Of a stretch of 64,000 nucleotides of DNA, positions 42,679-51,409 are shown piece by piece (within the stretch, counting starts at the first letter, position 1; the number at the start of each line of letters is the position of its first letter). Position numbers and translations under genes: made by a program. Source of the DNA: Sellimonas caecigallum. GTDB taxonomy: Bacteria > Bacillota > Clostridia > Lachnospirales > Lachnospiraceae. The notes under the pieces were generated by a model. It saw nothing but the letters and a program-made list of their open reading frames with translations, did not search any database and was not told the origin of the DNA. The stretch spans positions 248,001 through 312,000 of the forward strand of contig NZ_VIRV01000001.1 of the NCBI RefSeq assembly GCF_019754295.1. Reading direction: 5' to 3'.

Positions 42679-44595
42679 TTAAGGTTCTATATCTTCCAAA
42701 TCCCGGATCCACACATCTGCGCATGCATCGCTTGGCATTCTCCAATCTCCCCTCGGCGAGAGCGCCACGGTCCCTACTTTCGGTCCGTCCGGCAGACAGG
42801 ATCTCTTGAACTGTTGGGAGAAAAATCTCCAGTAAAATTTCTTAAGCCATTTCAGAATAGTCTTTTCTTCGTACATCCCGTCAAAGGCAATCTTCGCGAT
42901 CCGATAAATTTTGGACGGCTCGTAACCAAAACGAAGTACATAGTAGAGGAAAAAGTCGTGAAGTTCATACGGTCCTACCAAATCTTCTGTCTTCTGCGCA
43001 ATCTGTCCGTCCTCTGGAGGAAGAAGTTCAGGGCTTACCGGCGTATCCAGAACATCCTCCAGGACTGCCTGCAGCTCGTTATCCCCGCACGTGTCCGCGT
43101 AATACTTTACGAGATGGCGTACCAAGGTCTTCGGCACAGATGCATTGACCCCGTACATGGACATATGATCTCCGTTGTAAGTAGCCCACCCAAGGGCCAG
43201 CTCCGACATGTCTCCGGTACCAATGACCAGCCCCCCATCTTTGTTGGCAATATCCATCAGCACTTGTGTACGCTCTCTCGCCTGTCCGTTTTCATATGTC
43301 ACGCTGTGATCATCCATATCATGTCCGATGTCCCTGAAGTGGATCGTGACCGCTTCTCTGATCGGCACCTCCAACAGTGTCGCCCCAAGCTTTTTGGACA
43401 TCAGACAGGCATTCTGATATGTCCGGTCTGTCGTTCCAAAGCAAGGCATCGTGACGGCTTTGATCTGTTCCCGCGGAATGGAAAGCATGTCAAACGCTTT
43501 CGCCGTCACGAGTAAAGCCAAAGTGGAATCCAAGCCGCCAGATATTCCGACTACCGCACTTTGAGCGCGGGTATGAAGAAGCCTCTTTTTCAGTCCCATT
43601 GCCTGGATCGTGAGGATTTCCTCGCATCTTCTCTCCCGCTCCTTTGTCGCCTGAGGAACAAACGGGAGAGGCGAAAATGTTCTGGAAAGCACCGTCTCTT
43701 CCTGTCCTACGGAAAATGTTACCTTTGTGAGTTCTTTTTTCTCGTTTGCCTTAAACGTCGTATTTTTTCTTCTCTCGGAAAGCAGTCTTTGAATATCGAT
43801 CTCACTGTATATGATCTCATTTCGGAATCTTTGTGAGGCTGCAAGGATTGTTCCGTTTTCCGCTATGATATTGTGTCCTCCGAACACCACATCCGTAGTG
43901 GATTCTCCCTCTCCGGCATTTGCGTATACATAACCGGCGATCAGCCTGGCGGACTGACCTTTGATCAGTTCTTCCCGGTAACGATCTTTTCCGATGGTTT
44001 CATCGCTGGCAGAGCAGTTGACGATGATCACTGCCCCCTCCATCACTTCCTGTATACTTGGAGGGATCGGCGACCAGACATCCTCGCAGATCTCCGCCGC
44101 CACGATAAGCCCTTCTACCTCTTCTGATTCAAAAAGAATCTTTGGGCCGAACGGAATCGTCTCCCCAAGAAAACGGATATTCCGTACCGTATCCGGTCCC
44201 GGACAAAATTGCCTCATCTCGTAAAATTCTCCGTAATTCGGAAGAAAGGTCTTTGTCGTAAGTCCAAGGAGTTTTCCTTTGCAGACAGCAGCTGCCGTAT
44301 TGAAAAGCTCCCCGTCCGCCTCTACCGGACATCCAATGAAAACCAGGGCATCCACATCTTGGGACGCTGCAATAATCTTCCCAAGCCCTTTCTTTGCCTC
44401 CTTCAAAAGCACATCCTGGGTAAACAAATCCCCACATGTATATCCGGTAATACAAAGTTCCGGAAATACAATGATCTTCGCTCCCAGACCGGCCGCCTCT
44501 TTCATCTTTTTTATGATTTCTTCCGTATTATACGCTACATCAGCCACACGGATATCAGGCGTGACTGCCGCTGTCTTGATAAATCCCTGTCTCAT
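42679..44595 (-). CDS. nadE: Glutamine-dependent NAD+ synthetase
   Basis: 638 residues, two-domain NadE. The N-terminal nitrilase-like glutaminase (1-300) has the triad E46 (VFPELCITGY), K115 (LLGLTTKTFLP) and C170 (VAAEICEDVW). The C-terminal ATP-pyrophosphatase domain has GISGGLDSTLALLV and GTGDMSELALGWATYNGDHMSMYGVNASVPKTLV. It amidates nicotinic acid adenine dinucleotide, using glutamine nitrogen carried through an ammonia tunnel. The start follows GAGAAGC. It lies downstream of hslO by 30 bases, probably one operon. Confidence 0.96.
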   Translation of the reverse strand: MRQGFIKTAAVTPDIRVADVAYNTEEIIKKMKEAAGLGAKIIVFPELCITGYTCGDLFTQDVLLKEAKKGLGKIIAASQDVDALVFIGCPVEADGELFNTAAAVCKGKLLGLTTKTFLPNYGEFYEMRQFCPGPDTVRNIRFLGETIPFGPKILFESEEVEGLIVAAEICEDVWSPIPPSIQEVMEGAVIIVNCSASDETIGKDRYREELIKGQSARLIAGYVYANAGEGESTTDVVFGGHNIIAENGTILAASQRFRNEIIYSEIDIQRLLSERRKNTTFKANEKKELTKVTFSVGQEETVLSRTFSPLPFVPQATKERERRCEEILTIQAMGLKKRLLHTRAQSAVVGISGGLDSTLALLVTAKAFDMLSIPREQIKAVTMPCFGTTDRTYQNACLMSKKLGATLLEVPIREAVTIHFRDIGHDMDDHSVTYENGQARERTQVLMDIANKDGGLVIGTGDMSELALGWATYNGDHMSMYGVNASVPKTLVRHLVKYYADTCGDNELQAVLEDVLDTPVSPELLPPEDGQIAQKTEDLVGPYELHDFFLYYVLRFGYEPSKIYRIAKIAFDGMYEEKTILKWLKKFYWRFFSQQFKRSCLPDGPKVGTVALSPRGDWRMPSDACADVWIRDLEDIEP

Positions 44596-44625
44596 GCTTC
44601 TCCTCTTTTCTTTCCCGCAGAACTT

Positions 44626-45507
44626 CTATTTTCTTTTTGCGTATTGCAAGATTTCCTTTAATTCCTCGACACTGTATGTGTAAGCTGTGTTGCAGAAATG
44701 GCACTTCACTTCAATATCTTTGCCTTCGCTGATCATCTCCTCGATGTCTTTCTTCCCGATACTGATGATCGCTTTTGCAACCTTTTCTTTGGAGCAGTCA
44801 CAATAAAATTTTGTCGGCATCGTGTCCGTGATCTCCACTTCCATCCCTTTTAACACTTCAGAAAGAAGCTGCTCTGGTGTATATCCTTTTTCCAGCATCG
44901 CTGTGACAGAATGGATATTTTTGATATTTTCCTCCAGCTGCTCCAGTACTTTTTCCTCGATAAACGGCATGACCTGCACGATGAATCCGCCGGCACATTT
45001 TACCGTATTATCTTTCTCCATGAGCACGCCAAGCCCCACGGAAGACGGGACCTGCTCAGAGTTGGCAAAATAATACGTAAGATCATCTCCGATCTCCCCT
45101 GTCTGCAAAATCGTCTGTCCTACGTATGGTTCTTTGAGCCCCATATCTTTGATCACATTCATAAGGCCAATGCCAAGCGCTCCCCCTACATCCAGTTTTC
45201 CGTTTTTCGGCGGCAGCATGACATCCGGGTTTTCCACATACCCCTTGACATTGGCATGGCTGTCCGCTGTTACCGTAAGTCCCTGAATCGGTCCGCTTCC
45301 TTTGATCTGGACAGTGAGCACATCCGTATCATTTTTCATCATACTTCCCATCATGGCGCCCGCCGTGAGAAGCCGGCCAAGCGCAGCCGTTGCCACTGGA
45401 CTCGTATTGTGATGTCTCCTTGCCGTCTCCACCATCTCGCGTGACGTCACGGCAAACGCTCGAATCTGACTGCCTGCTGCAGTCGCTCTTACAAGATAAT
45501 CCTTCAT
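44626..45507 (-). CDS. hslO: Redox-regulated Hsp33 chaperone
   Basis: 293 residues, normal Hsp33 length. The C-terminal zinc site is present: CDCSKEK (about 240) and CHFCNTAY (about 271), the four cysteines that form disulfides on oxidative stress. The N-terminus has DYLVRATAAGSQIRAFAVTSREMVETARRHHNTSPVATAALGRLLTAGAMMGSMMK. It holds unfolded proteins in the cytoplasm when oxidised. The start follows GAGGAAGAATA. It lies between the methyltransferase and nadE on one strand. Confidence 0.96.
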   Translation of the reverse strand: MKDYLVRATAAGSQIRAFAVTSREMVETARRHHNTSPVATAALGRLLTAGAMMGSMMKNDTDVLTVQIKGSGPIQGLTVTADSHANVKGYVENPDVMLPPKNGKLDVGGALGIGLMNVIKDMGLKEPYVGQTILQTGEIGDDLTYYFANSEQVPSSVGLGVLMEKDNTVKCAGGFIVQVMPFIEEKVLEQLEENIKNIHSVTAMLEKGYTPEQLLSEVLKGMEVEITDTMPTKFYCDCSKEKVAKAIISIGKKDIEEMISEGKDIEVKCHFCNTAYTYSVEELKEILQYAKRK

Positions 45508-45526
45508 TATTCTTCCTCTTTTCGTT

Positions 45527-46285
45527 CTATTTTCTCTTTTTTTGGCATTCCTGCGCGATCACGTAGACCCTCTCGCTTGACTCGTCCGGCGCTTCTTTTG
45601 AGAATGCCTCGTAGGATGCAAGAAAACGCAGGCCGGAAGCCTCCACGATGTCTTTCATCTCCTCTATCGTATACCCTCTCTGGTAATGAGTCTCCTCAAA
45701 CTTCCGATACAATTCCCCTTCCTTCACGAAGACAGCCAGGTCATACTCGTTGATCTTTTCCTCTTCATAATAATAGTTTTCCCAGATAAAGCTGCATTCT
45801 TCCCTGTTCTCCGCGATGGTAGTGTCTCCCATAATGTCCTTGTATTTGTGGACGGTATTGAAGTCGAACAGAAAAAGCCCTTCCGGATCCAGATAATTGT
45901 TGACAAGACGGAACACTTCCGTGAGTTCCTCAGGCGACGTGATATAGTTGACAGAATCACACACACTGACAACTGCCCTCACAGTGCCGTAGAGTTCAAA
46001 CTCTCTCATATCCTGAAGCAGATACAGAATATCATTTCCGGAGTCCTCTTTTTTCTTCATCGCGATTTCCAGCATTTCCTCCGAATAGTCTACCCCGATC
46101 ATATCATAACCGCTTTCTGACAACAATTCCGTCATCGTACCAGTTCCACATCCAAGGTCCAGGACAAGACCGTCTCTGATGCCGTATTCTCTTAAGATTC
46201 CGATGATATAGTCTGCCCATTCCTCGTACGGAATATTGTCCATAAACGTATCATATACTTCCGCAAACCCTGTATATGCATCCAT
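45527..46285 (-). CDS. Class I SAM-dependent methyltransferase
   Basis: 252 residues. SAM loop VLDLGCGTGTMTELLSESGYDMIGVDYSEEML (about 41-73) and SVCDSVNYITSPEELTEVF (about 110), the Methyltransf_25 pattern. Also NTVHKYKDIMGDTTIAENREE. The substrate is unknown; such enzymes are often next to hslO in Firmicutes. It begins with DAYTGFAEVYDTFMDNIPYEEWADYI, the typical start for the group. A promoter and an ilvE terminator lie upstream; the start follows AGGAAAGAAAAG. Confidence 0.9.
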   Translation of the reverse strand: MDAYTGFAEVYDTFMDNIPYEEWADYIIGILREYGIRDGLVLDLGCGTGTMTELLSESGYDMIGVDYSEEMLEIAMKKKEDSGNDILYLLQDMREFELYGTVRAVVSVCDSVNYITSPEELTEVFRLVNNYLDPEGLFLFDFNTVHKYKDIMGDTTIAENREECSFIWENYYYEEEKINEYDLAVFVKEGELYRKFEETHYQRGYTIEEMKDIVEASGLRFLASYEAFSKEAPDESSERVYVIAQECQKKRK

Positions 46286-46346
46286 CTTTTCTTTCCTCCT
46301 GCCGTCTGGCCTTTCAGATGCTCATCTGCATCCGAATATCCGGCTT

Positions 46347-46352
46347 ATTATA
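46347..46352 (-). promoter_or_regulatory. Extended -10 promoter of the methyltransferase-hslO-nadE operon
   Basis: Minus strand TGCTATAAT, with the hexamer at 46347-46352 preceded by TG. No good -35 is found. Confidence 0.55.
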
Positions 46353-46370
46353 GCATGATTTTTCAGATTT

Positions 46371-46398
46371 TAAAAGAAGGGACTTCAAAAAGTCCCTT
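46371..46398 (-). terminator. Terminator after ilvE
   Basis: Stem AAGGGACT (46377-46384) / AGTCCCTT (46391-46398) with CTTTTAAAATC behind on the minus strand. Confidence 0.8.
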
Positions 46399-46415
46399 CC
46401 TTCCGGTATTTTGAC

Positions 46416-47441
46416 CTATTCAATTACATGGATCCAACCTTCCGGTGCTTCGATCCTTCCCATCTGAATGCCCGTCAGTGTGTCGTAAAGTTGTTTTGTG
46501 ACAGGCCCCATCTCCTCCATACCGGATGCAAAACAGATCTCTTTTCCGTGATCTACGATCTTTCCTACCGGAGATACAACTGCCGCTGTGCCGCACAAAC
46601 CGCATTCTGCAAAATCTTTCACTTCATCCAGATACACTTCTCTTTCTTCTGTCTCAAGTCCAAGATATTCTTTTGCAACATACAGCAGAGAACGCCTTGT
46701 GATAGACGGAAGAATGGATGAGGATTTCGGGGTAACTACCTTTTTATCTTTTGTGATGAAAATGAAGTTTGCTCCTCCGGTCTCCTCTACTTTCGTCCTT
46801 GTGGCTGCATCCAGATACATATTTTCCGCATACCCTTCTTCGTGTGCTCTCACGATCGCGTGAAGACTCATGGCATAGTTCAGGCCTGCCTTGATATGTC
46901 CTGTACCGTGCGGCGCTGCACGGTCAAAATCAGAAATCTTGATTGTTATCGGCTTGGCCCCTCCTTTAAAATATGGTCCTACCGGTGTTGTGAAGACACG
47001 GAACTGATACTCATTTGCCGGACTGACCCCGATAACTGAGTCAGAACCAAACATGTACGGGCGGATATACAGGGTTGCTCCGGAACCATACGGAGGTACC
47101 CAGGCTGCATTTGCTTTTACTGTCTTTGTAACTGCATCTACGAACCGTTCCTTCGGAAATACCGGCATCTCAAGCCGCTTTGCAGAATCCTCCATTCGCT
47201 GTGCATTCAGATCTGGTCGGAATGTCACAATACGTCCGTCTTCTGTCGTATATGCCTTCAGCCCTTCAAATACGGTCTGTGCATACTGAAGTACCCCGGC
47301 ACATTCATTTAAGACAATATTGGCGTCTGATATGAGCTCTCCGTCATCCCACTTTCCATCTTTATAGTTAGCGACATATCTTTTATCTGTCTCAATATAC
47401 CCAAATCCCAGATTTGACCAGTCGATATTTTTCTTTTCCAT
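46416..47441 (-). CDS. ilvE: Branched-chain amino acid aminotransferase
   Basis: 341 residues, fold-type IV PLP enzyme (BCAT group II size). Family marks: CAGVLQYAQTVFEGLKAYTTEDGRIVTFRPDLNAQRM, then GHIKAGLNYAMSLHAIVRAHEEGYAENMYLDAATRTKVEETGGANFIFI; the PLP lysine is in that segment (GHIKAG), and SILPSITRRSLLYVAKEYLGLE. It makes Val, Leu, Ile from 2-oxo acids, or runs backward. It has its own promoter and is downstream of ilvBN, so it is a separate unit in the ilv cluster. The start follows AGAGAATGGAGTGG. Confidence 0.95.
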   Translation of the reverse strand: MEKKNIDWSNLGFGYIETDKRYVANYKDGKWDDGELISDANIVLNECAGVLQYAQTVFEGLKAYTTEDGRIVTFRPDLNAQRMEDSAKRLEMPVFPKERFVDAVTKTVKANAAWVPPYGSGATLYIRPYMFGSDSVIGVSPANEYQFRVFTTPVGPYFKGGAKPITIKISDFDRAAPHGTGHIKAGLNYAMSLHAIVRAHEEGYAENMYLDAATRTKVEETGGANFIFITKDKKVVTPKSSSILPSITRRSLLYVAKEYLGLETEEREVYLDEVKDFAECGLCGTAAVVSPVGKIVDHGKEICFASGMEEMGPVTKQLYDTLTGIQMGRIEAPEGWIHVIE

Positions 47442-47480
47442 GTTTCAACCACTCCATTCTCTTCACTTTTCTATTTTTCT

Positions 47481-47509
47481 AGTATAAAACTGTTTTTACA
47501 AAAATTCAA
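47481..47509 (-). promoter_or_regulatory. Promoter of ilvE
   Basis: Minus strand: -35 TTGAAT (47504-47509), 17-base spacer, -10 TATACT (47481-47486). Confidence 0.7.
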
Positions 47510-47539
47510 GAGTGCGCTCTGTTTTTTTGCAGATACATT

Positions 47540-48049
47540 TTACCGCTCTGCCATACTGATTGCCTCGATGCCGACGCTTCCGCCCCTCACTACTTCAATA
47601 GAATGGAATTCTTCCTGCATCAGCTTGATGACCGCGTCATTTTTTGTGGCTGTCTGTACAAATTCCAGAAGCATGCTGTCCTTTCCGTAATCCACCACTT
47701 CCGCATTGAATGTCTCAGCGATCTGGAACAGCTCTGTTTTCTCTTTGAGACCGCACTTTCTCACTTTCACATAAAGAATCTCATGCATACATACAGACAG
47801 ATCCGTAAAATCCACCACTTTAATGACTTCCACCATGCGGTTCAGCTGTTTTTTGATCTGTTCAAATGTCTCCTCATCACTTTTTGTCTCTATTGTCATA
47901 CGGGAAACTGTCGGATCTTCCGTCCTTCCTACCGTAAGACTCTCCAGGTTATAGCATTTCCCGGAAAACAGTCCTGATATTTTGGACAAAACACCGATCT
48001 GGTTTTCCACATACAAAGAAATCCATCTTTTTTTCAGTATTCTGTTCAT
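47540..48049 (-). CDS. ilvN: Acetolactate synthase small (regulatory) subunit
   Basis: 169 residues, with an N-terminal ACT domain that binds valine in homologues: RWISLYVENQIGVLSKISGLFSGKCYNLESLTVGRTEDPTVSRMTIE (about 9-60), then the ALS_ss C-domain (about 85-165, ETFNAEVVDYGKDSMLLEFVQTATKNDAVIKLMQE). It activates and regulates the large subunit. Twelve bases downstream of ilvB in one operon. The start follows AGGAGGAAGGAAATATG. Note that the family length is usual. Confidence 0.93.
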   Translation of the reverse strand: MNRILKKRWISLYVENQIGVLSKISGLFSGKCYNLESLTVGRTEDPTVSRMTIETKSDEETFEQIKKQLNRMVEVIKVVDFTDLSVCMHEILYVKVRKCGLKEKTELFQIAETFNAEVVDYGKDSMLLEFVQTATKNDAVIKLMQEEFHSIEVVRGGSVGIEAISMAER

Positions 48050-48061
48050 ATTTCCTTCCTC

Positions 48062-49780
48062 CTAACAGTCCATCAGCATTTCCTGGAGTGTGCCTCCCGG
48101 TTTGATCATCGGATAAACCAGCTCTTCCGGATCGATGATAAATTCGATCAGAGTCGGTACTTTTGTTTCCTTCTTTGCCCGGGAAAATGCAGCTTCGATA
48201 TCTTCTTTCTGTGTTACCCGGATACCTTTCGCCCCGTAACTTTCGGCAAGCTTGACAAAATCCGGCGTGTATTCCGGAAGCTTTTCGTCCCCTCTGCGAA
48301 GAGCAGCTCCTGCAAGCAGATTCGTCATCGAATAACGTTTTCCGTAAAACAGCTTCTGCCACTGTCTTACCATTCCCAGATATGTATTGTTGAGAACACA
48401 GACAATGATCGGAAGTTCCTCAAGCACCGCCGTTGCAAACTCCTGGATATTCATCTGCATGCCGCCGTCCCCTGATATCACGATGACCGGTTTGTCAGGA
48501 TTGCCAAGTTTCGCCCCGATACCGCCCGGAAATCCGTAACCCATCGTTCCAAGTCCTCCAGACATCAGAAGTCTCTTCTTCTCTGTGATTTGTGCATACT
48601 GAGCCGTAAACATCTGATGCTGTCCTACGTCTGTCACAATGATCGCTTCATCAAAGCAGTGATTGATACACTCGATAATATCCTGCGGCTGCATCGTGCC
48701 GTCTTTTTTCTTCATCTGAAGCGGATGTTCTTTCTTCCATCCTTCAATTTGCTGCATCCATTCCTCTGTCTCGTTTGCCTCTGCGTATTCCAGCATCTTC
48801 TCAATCGCCTCTTTTGCGTCAGCAACAATCGGGATGTCTACATGGATATTTCTGGAAATGGACGCAGTGTCGATATCGATGTGTACGATCTTGGCATTTG
48901 GAGCAAAAGCGTGCAGTTTTCCGGTAATCCTGTCATTAAAACGTGTCCCTATGGAAAACAGTACATCACACTCTTCCACTGCCATATTGGCTGCATATGC
49001 ACCGTGCATTCCAAGATTGGCCACGTAATACGGATGATCTGTCGGGATTGCCCCTCTTCCCATAACCGTCGTGATTACCGGAACTTTTGTTTTCTCTACC
49101 AATTTGGTAAACACCTCGTTAGCCCCGGCGATAATGACTCCGCCTCCGGCAAGGAAAAGTGGCTTTTTTGCATGAGCCAGCAGTTTGACTGCCCTTTTTA
49201 ACTGTCCGATATGGACTGTTTTATTTGGTTTATAACCTCTGATATTGACTTCCTGAGGATATTCCGGAGAACCAAGTTCTGCCATCACATCTTTCGGAAG
49301 GTCCACAAGAACCGGTCCCGGTTTTCCGCTTCTTGCGATATAAAACGCTTCTTTTATGATCCTTCCAAGCTCTTCTCTGTTGTGGACGGTCACTCCATAC
49401 TTCGTGATACTTCTCGTGATACCGACAATATCCACTTCCTGAAATGCATCGTTTCCGATCAGATGGCGCGCCACCTGTCCTGTAAAGCACACGAGCGGTA
49501 CGCTGTCATAATTGGCTGTGGCAAGCCCGGTAACAAGATTTGTCGCCCCAGGTCCGCTTGTCACGAGACACACTCCTACCTTTCCTGTCGATCTTGCGTA
49601 GGCATCCGCCTCATGTACAAGTGCCTGCTCATGGCGCGGAAGGATAATCCGAATGTCTCCTTGTTTATACAATTCATCGCTGATATCGATGGTGCATGCC
49701 CCAGGATAACCAAAAAGTGTATCCACACCTTCTTCCTTCAGCGCTTTTACCAAAAGTTTATTCCCCGTTATTTTCCTCAT
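48062..49780 (-). CDS. ilvB: Acetolactate synthase large (catalytic) subunit
   Basis: 572 residues, TPP- and FAD-dependent enzyme that begins Val/Leu/Ile synthesis. Seen: VDTLFGYPGACTIDISDELY (N-terminal), HEQALVHEADAYARSTGKVGVCLVTSGPGATNLVTGLATA, and the TPP site SGDGGMQMNIQEFATAVLEELPIIVCVLNNTYLGMVRQWQ. The catalytic Glu lies in HEQALVHEADAYA (about 51). The start at 49780 follows AAGGAGGAAGAAGC; a longer frame would run into the leader and is not used. It heads the ilvB-ilvN operon and is preceded by a regulated leader and a strong promoter. Confidence 0.96.
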   Translation of the reverse strand: MRKITGNKLLVKALKEEGVDTLFGYPGACTIDISDELYKQGDIRIILPRHEQALVHEADAYARSTGKVGVCLVTSGPGATNLVTGLATANYDSVPLVCFTGQVARHLIGNDAFQEVDIVGITRSITKYGVTVHNREELGRIIKEAFYIARSGKPGPVLVDLPKDVMAELGSPEYPQEVNIRGYKPNKTVHIGQLKRAVKLLAHAKKPLFLAGGGVIIAGANEVFTKLVEKTKVPVITTVMGRGAIPTDHPYYVANLGMHGAYAANMAVEECDVLFSIGTRFNDRITGKLHAFAPNAKIVHIDIDTASISRNIHVDIPIVADAKEAIEKMLEYAEANETEEWMQQIEGWKKEHPLQMKKKDGTMQPQDIIECINHCFDEAIIVTDVGQHQMFTAQYAQITEKKRLLMSGGLGTMGYGFPGGIGAKLGNPDKPVIVISGDGGMQMNIQEFATAVLEELPIIVCVLNNTYLGMVRQWQKLFYGKRYSMTNLLAGAALRRGDEKLPEYTPDFVKLAESYGAKGIRVTQKEDIEAAFSRAKKETKVPTLIEFIIDPEELVYPMIKPGGTLQEMLMDC

Positions 49781-49853
49781 GCTTCTTCCTCCTTTTCTTC
49801 TTTTTTCTTCAGCAGACGAAGAAATCGCTCTCTTCTTGCTGCTCGAATGATAT

Positions 49854-49986
49854 AAAAACGCCCTAAGCAAACGCTTAGGGCGAATATAAATCTGTGCTGC
49901 CACCCACATCCAGAATCTTTCTGTGCTCTGCCAGTACTTTCATACTGCTCCCTGTCACTGCATTTCTCTGTTTTGCTAAAGTGTTT
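49854..49986 (-). promoter_or_regulatory. T-box-like leader with terminator upstream of ilvB
   Basis: The transcript should start near 49986. On the minus strand it holds a GTGACAGGGAGCAGTA segment like the base of T-box stem I, then GGGTGGCAGCAC (49894-49905), close to the T-box core GGGTGGNACC, then TTCGCCC and a terminator hairpin (49859-49868 / 49873-49882) with TTTTTAT. This is the layout of a tRNA-sensing antitermination leader, but it is only about 130 bases and lacks a full stem I, and the UGGC fits discriminator G less well than the A of branched-chain tRNAs. A small in-frame peptide is also encoded, so peptide-based attenuation is the alternative. Confidence 0.6.
49875..49943 (-). 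CDS. Possible 22-residue leader peptide rich in Val/Leu/Ile
   Basis: MKVLAEHRKILDVGGSTDLY followed by two more residues and TAA. Six of 22 codons are Val, Leu or Ile, and AGGGAG lies 4 bases upstream of the ATG. The stop codon falls in the 5' arm of the terminator. It may be real attenuation control or a chance frame across the T-box-like element. Confidence 0.3.
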   Translation of the reverse strand: MKVLAEHRKILDVGGSTDLYSP

Positions 49987-49992
49987 ACAGCC

Positions 49993-50022
49993 ATTATACG
50001 TTTTCTGCCTGTCAATTGTCAA
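49993..50022 (-). promoter_or_regulatory. Strong sigma-A promoter of the ilvBN operon
   Basis: Minus strand: perfect -35 TTGACA (50017-50022), 18-base spacer, perfect -10 TATAAT (49993-49998). Such a consensus promoter fits control by transcription attenuation in the leader. Confidence 0.85.
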
Positions 50023-50030
50023 GCTGATTT

Positions 50031-50522
50031 TTATTTTGTCCGTCTATATTTCGTAAAGACATATTCCAGATCGAAATATGTCTGTTCTTCTGTCTCTCCT
50101 TCCAGCGTCCATTCCACATCTTCATCCAGATTTGGGAAAAACGTATCTGCCTCATAGGCATGGTCGATCTTTGTCACATATGCATCCGTGCAGTACGGAA
50201 GCATCTGACGGTAAATGCTCTCTCCACCGATCACATAGATACTTTCATCCGGATAATTCTGAAGCTCTTTTAAGAGACTTTCCACATCGTGTACGACGAT
50301 GGCATCCTTTACTTTATATCCCCTGTCTTTCGTAAGGACGATATTTGTCCGCTTTTTCAGAGGCTGTCCCCCCGGGAAACTCTCAAGCGTCTTTCTTCCC
50401 ATAACAACAACCTTACCTGTCGTCGTTTCCCGGAAAAACTTCATATCAGCCGGAATACTTACAAGCAAGTTATTCTTATTTCCGATTGCCCAGTTTTTAT
50501 CTACAGCAACGATCAGATTCAT
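50031..50522 (-). CDS. folA: Dihydrofolate reductase
   Basis: 163 residues, standard DHFR length. It begins MNLIVAVDKNWAIGNKNNLLVSIPADMKFFRETTTGKVVVMGRKTLESFP, with the folate-site and NADPH-binding motifs; DESIYVIGGESIYRQMLPYC is the C-terminal NADPH patch. It makes tetrahydrofolate, needed with ThyA next door. It is last in the folT-thyA-folA operon, 11 bases behind thyA. The start follows GGAGGAAGATG. Confidence 0.95.
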   Translation of the reverse strand: MNLIVAVDKNWAIGNKNNLLVSIPADMKFFRETTTGKVVVMGRKTLESFPGGQPLKKRTNIVLTKDRGYKVKDAIVVHDVESLLKELQNYPDESIYVIGGESIYRQMLPYCTDAYVTKIDHAYEADTFFPNLDEDVEWTLEGETEEQTYFDLEYVFTKYRRTK

Positions 50523-50533
50523 CTTCTTCCTCC

Positions 50534-51382
50534 TTATACCGCGATCGGGATATCCTTGATCTGCGGTCCTGTCACATAGTCGATCAGTTTTACATCATCT
50601 GTGGTAAACTCATAGAAGTCTTTGACCTCCGGATTCAGCCAGAATTTTGGCGCTTCATATGTCTCTCTGCCGATCAGCTCCTCCACAAGAGGGATATGCC
50701 GGTCATAGATATGGGCATCCGCGATCACATGGACAAACTCTCCCACCTGCATATCACATACCTGAGCCAACATATGCATCAAAACTGAATACTGGCACAC
50801 ATTCCAGTTATTTGCTGCAAGGACGTCCTGGGAACGCTGATTGAGAATTCCGTTGAGAACCAGTTTCTCACTGTCCGGCTTTTTCGTCACATTGAATGTC
50901 ATACTGTAGGCACACGGATACAGATTCATCTCATGCAGATCCTGATGTACATAAATATTTGTCAGAATCCTGCGGCTGTACGGGTTGTGTTTGAGATCAT
51001 AGATGACCCGATCGACCTGATCCATCATCCCTTCCCTGTACTGATGTTTTACCTGCATCTGGTATCCGTACGCTTTTCCGATAGATCCGTCCTCATCCGC
51101 CCAGCTGTCCCAGATATGCGGCTTGAGATCATGGATATTATTGGATTTTCTCTGCCATATCCAGAGCAGCTCATCCGTGCAGCTTTTAATCCCTGTCTTT
51201 CGAAGTGTCAGGGCCGGGAACTCTTTGGAAAGATCATAGCGGTTCACAACGGCAAATTTTTTGATCGTGTAGGCCGGTGTCCCGTCTTCCCATTTCGGAC
51301 GCACCTTTTCTCCTTCTGTACTCGTGCCGTTGTCAATGATATCCCGGCACATGTTGATAAACACCTGATCAGCATAACTCAT
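50534..51382 (-). CDS. thyA: Thymidylate synthase, ThyA type
   Basis: 282 residues. It makes dTMP from dUMP with methylene-THF. Seen: the nucleophile cysteine in NLYPCAYSMTF, and QRSQDVLAANNWNVCQYSVLMHMLAQVCDMQVGEFVHVIADAHIYDRHI. In the common E. coli type the motif is PCHxxxQF; here it is PCAYSMTF, so the histidine is Ala and the glutamine Thr. The QRSxD motif and the C-terminal region look otherwise complete. Operon: folT upstream, folA downstream; so dihydrofolate made here is reduced by FolA. The start follows GGAAGGAAAAGCCAG. Confidence 0.93.
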   Translation of the reverse strand: MSYADQVFINMCRDIIDNGTSTEGEKVRPKWEDGTPAYTIKKFAVVNRYDLSKEFPALTLRKTGIKSCTDELLWIWQRKSNNIHDLKPHIWDSWADEDGSIGKAYGYQMQVKHQYREGMMDQVDRVIYDLKHNPYSRRILTNIYVHQDLHEMNLYPCAYSMTFNVTKKPDSEKLVLNGILNQRSQDVLAANNWNVCQYSVLMHMLAQVCDMQVGEFVHVIADAHIYDRHIPLVEELIGRETYEAPKFWLNPEVKDFYEFTTDDVKLIDYVTGPQIKDIPIAV

Positions 51383-51409
51383 CTGGCTTTTCCTTCCTTT
51401 CTCTGCTTT

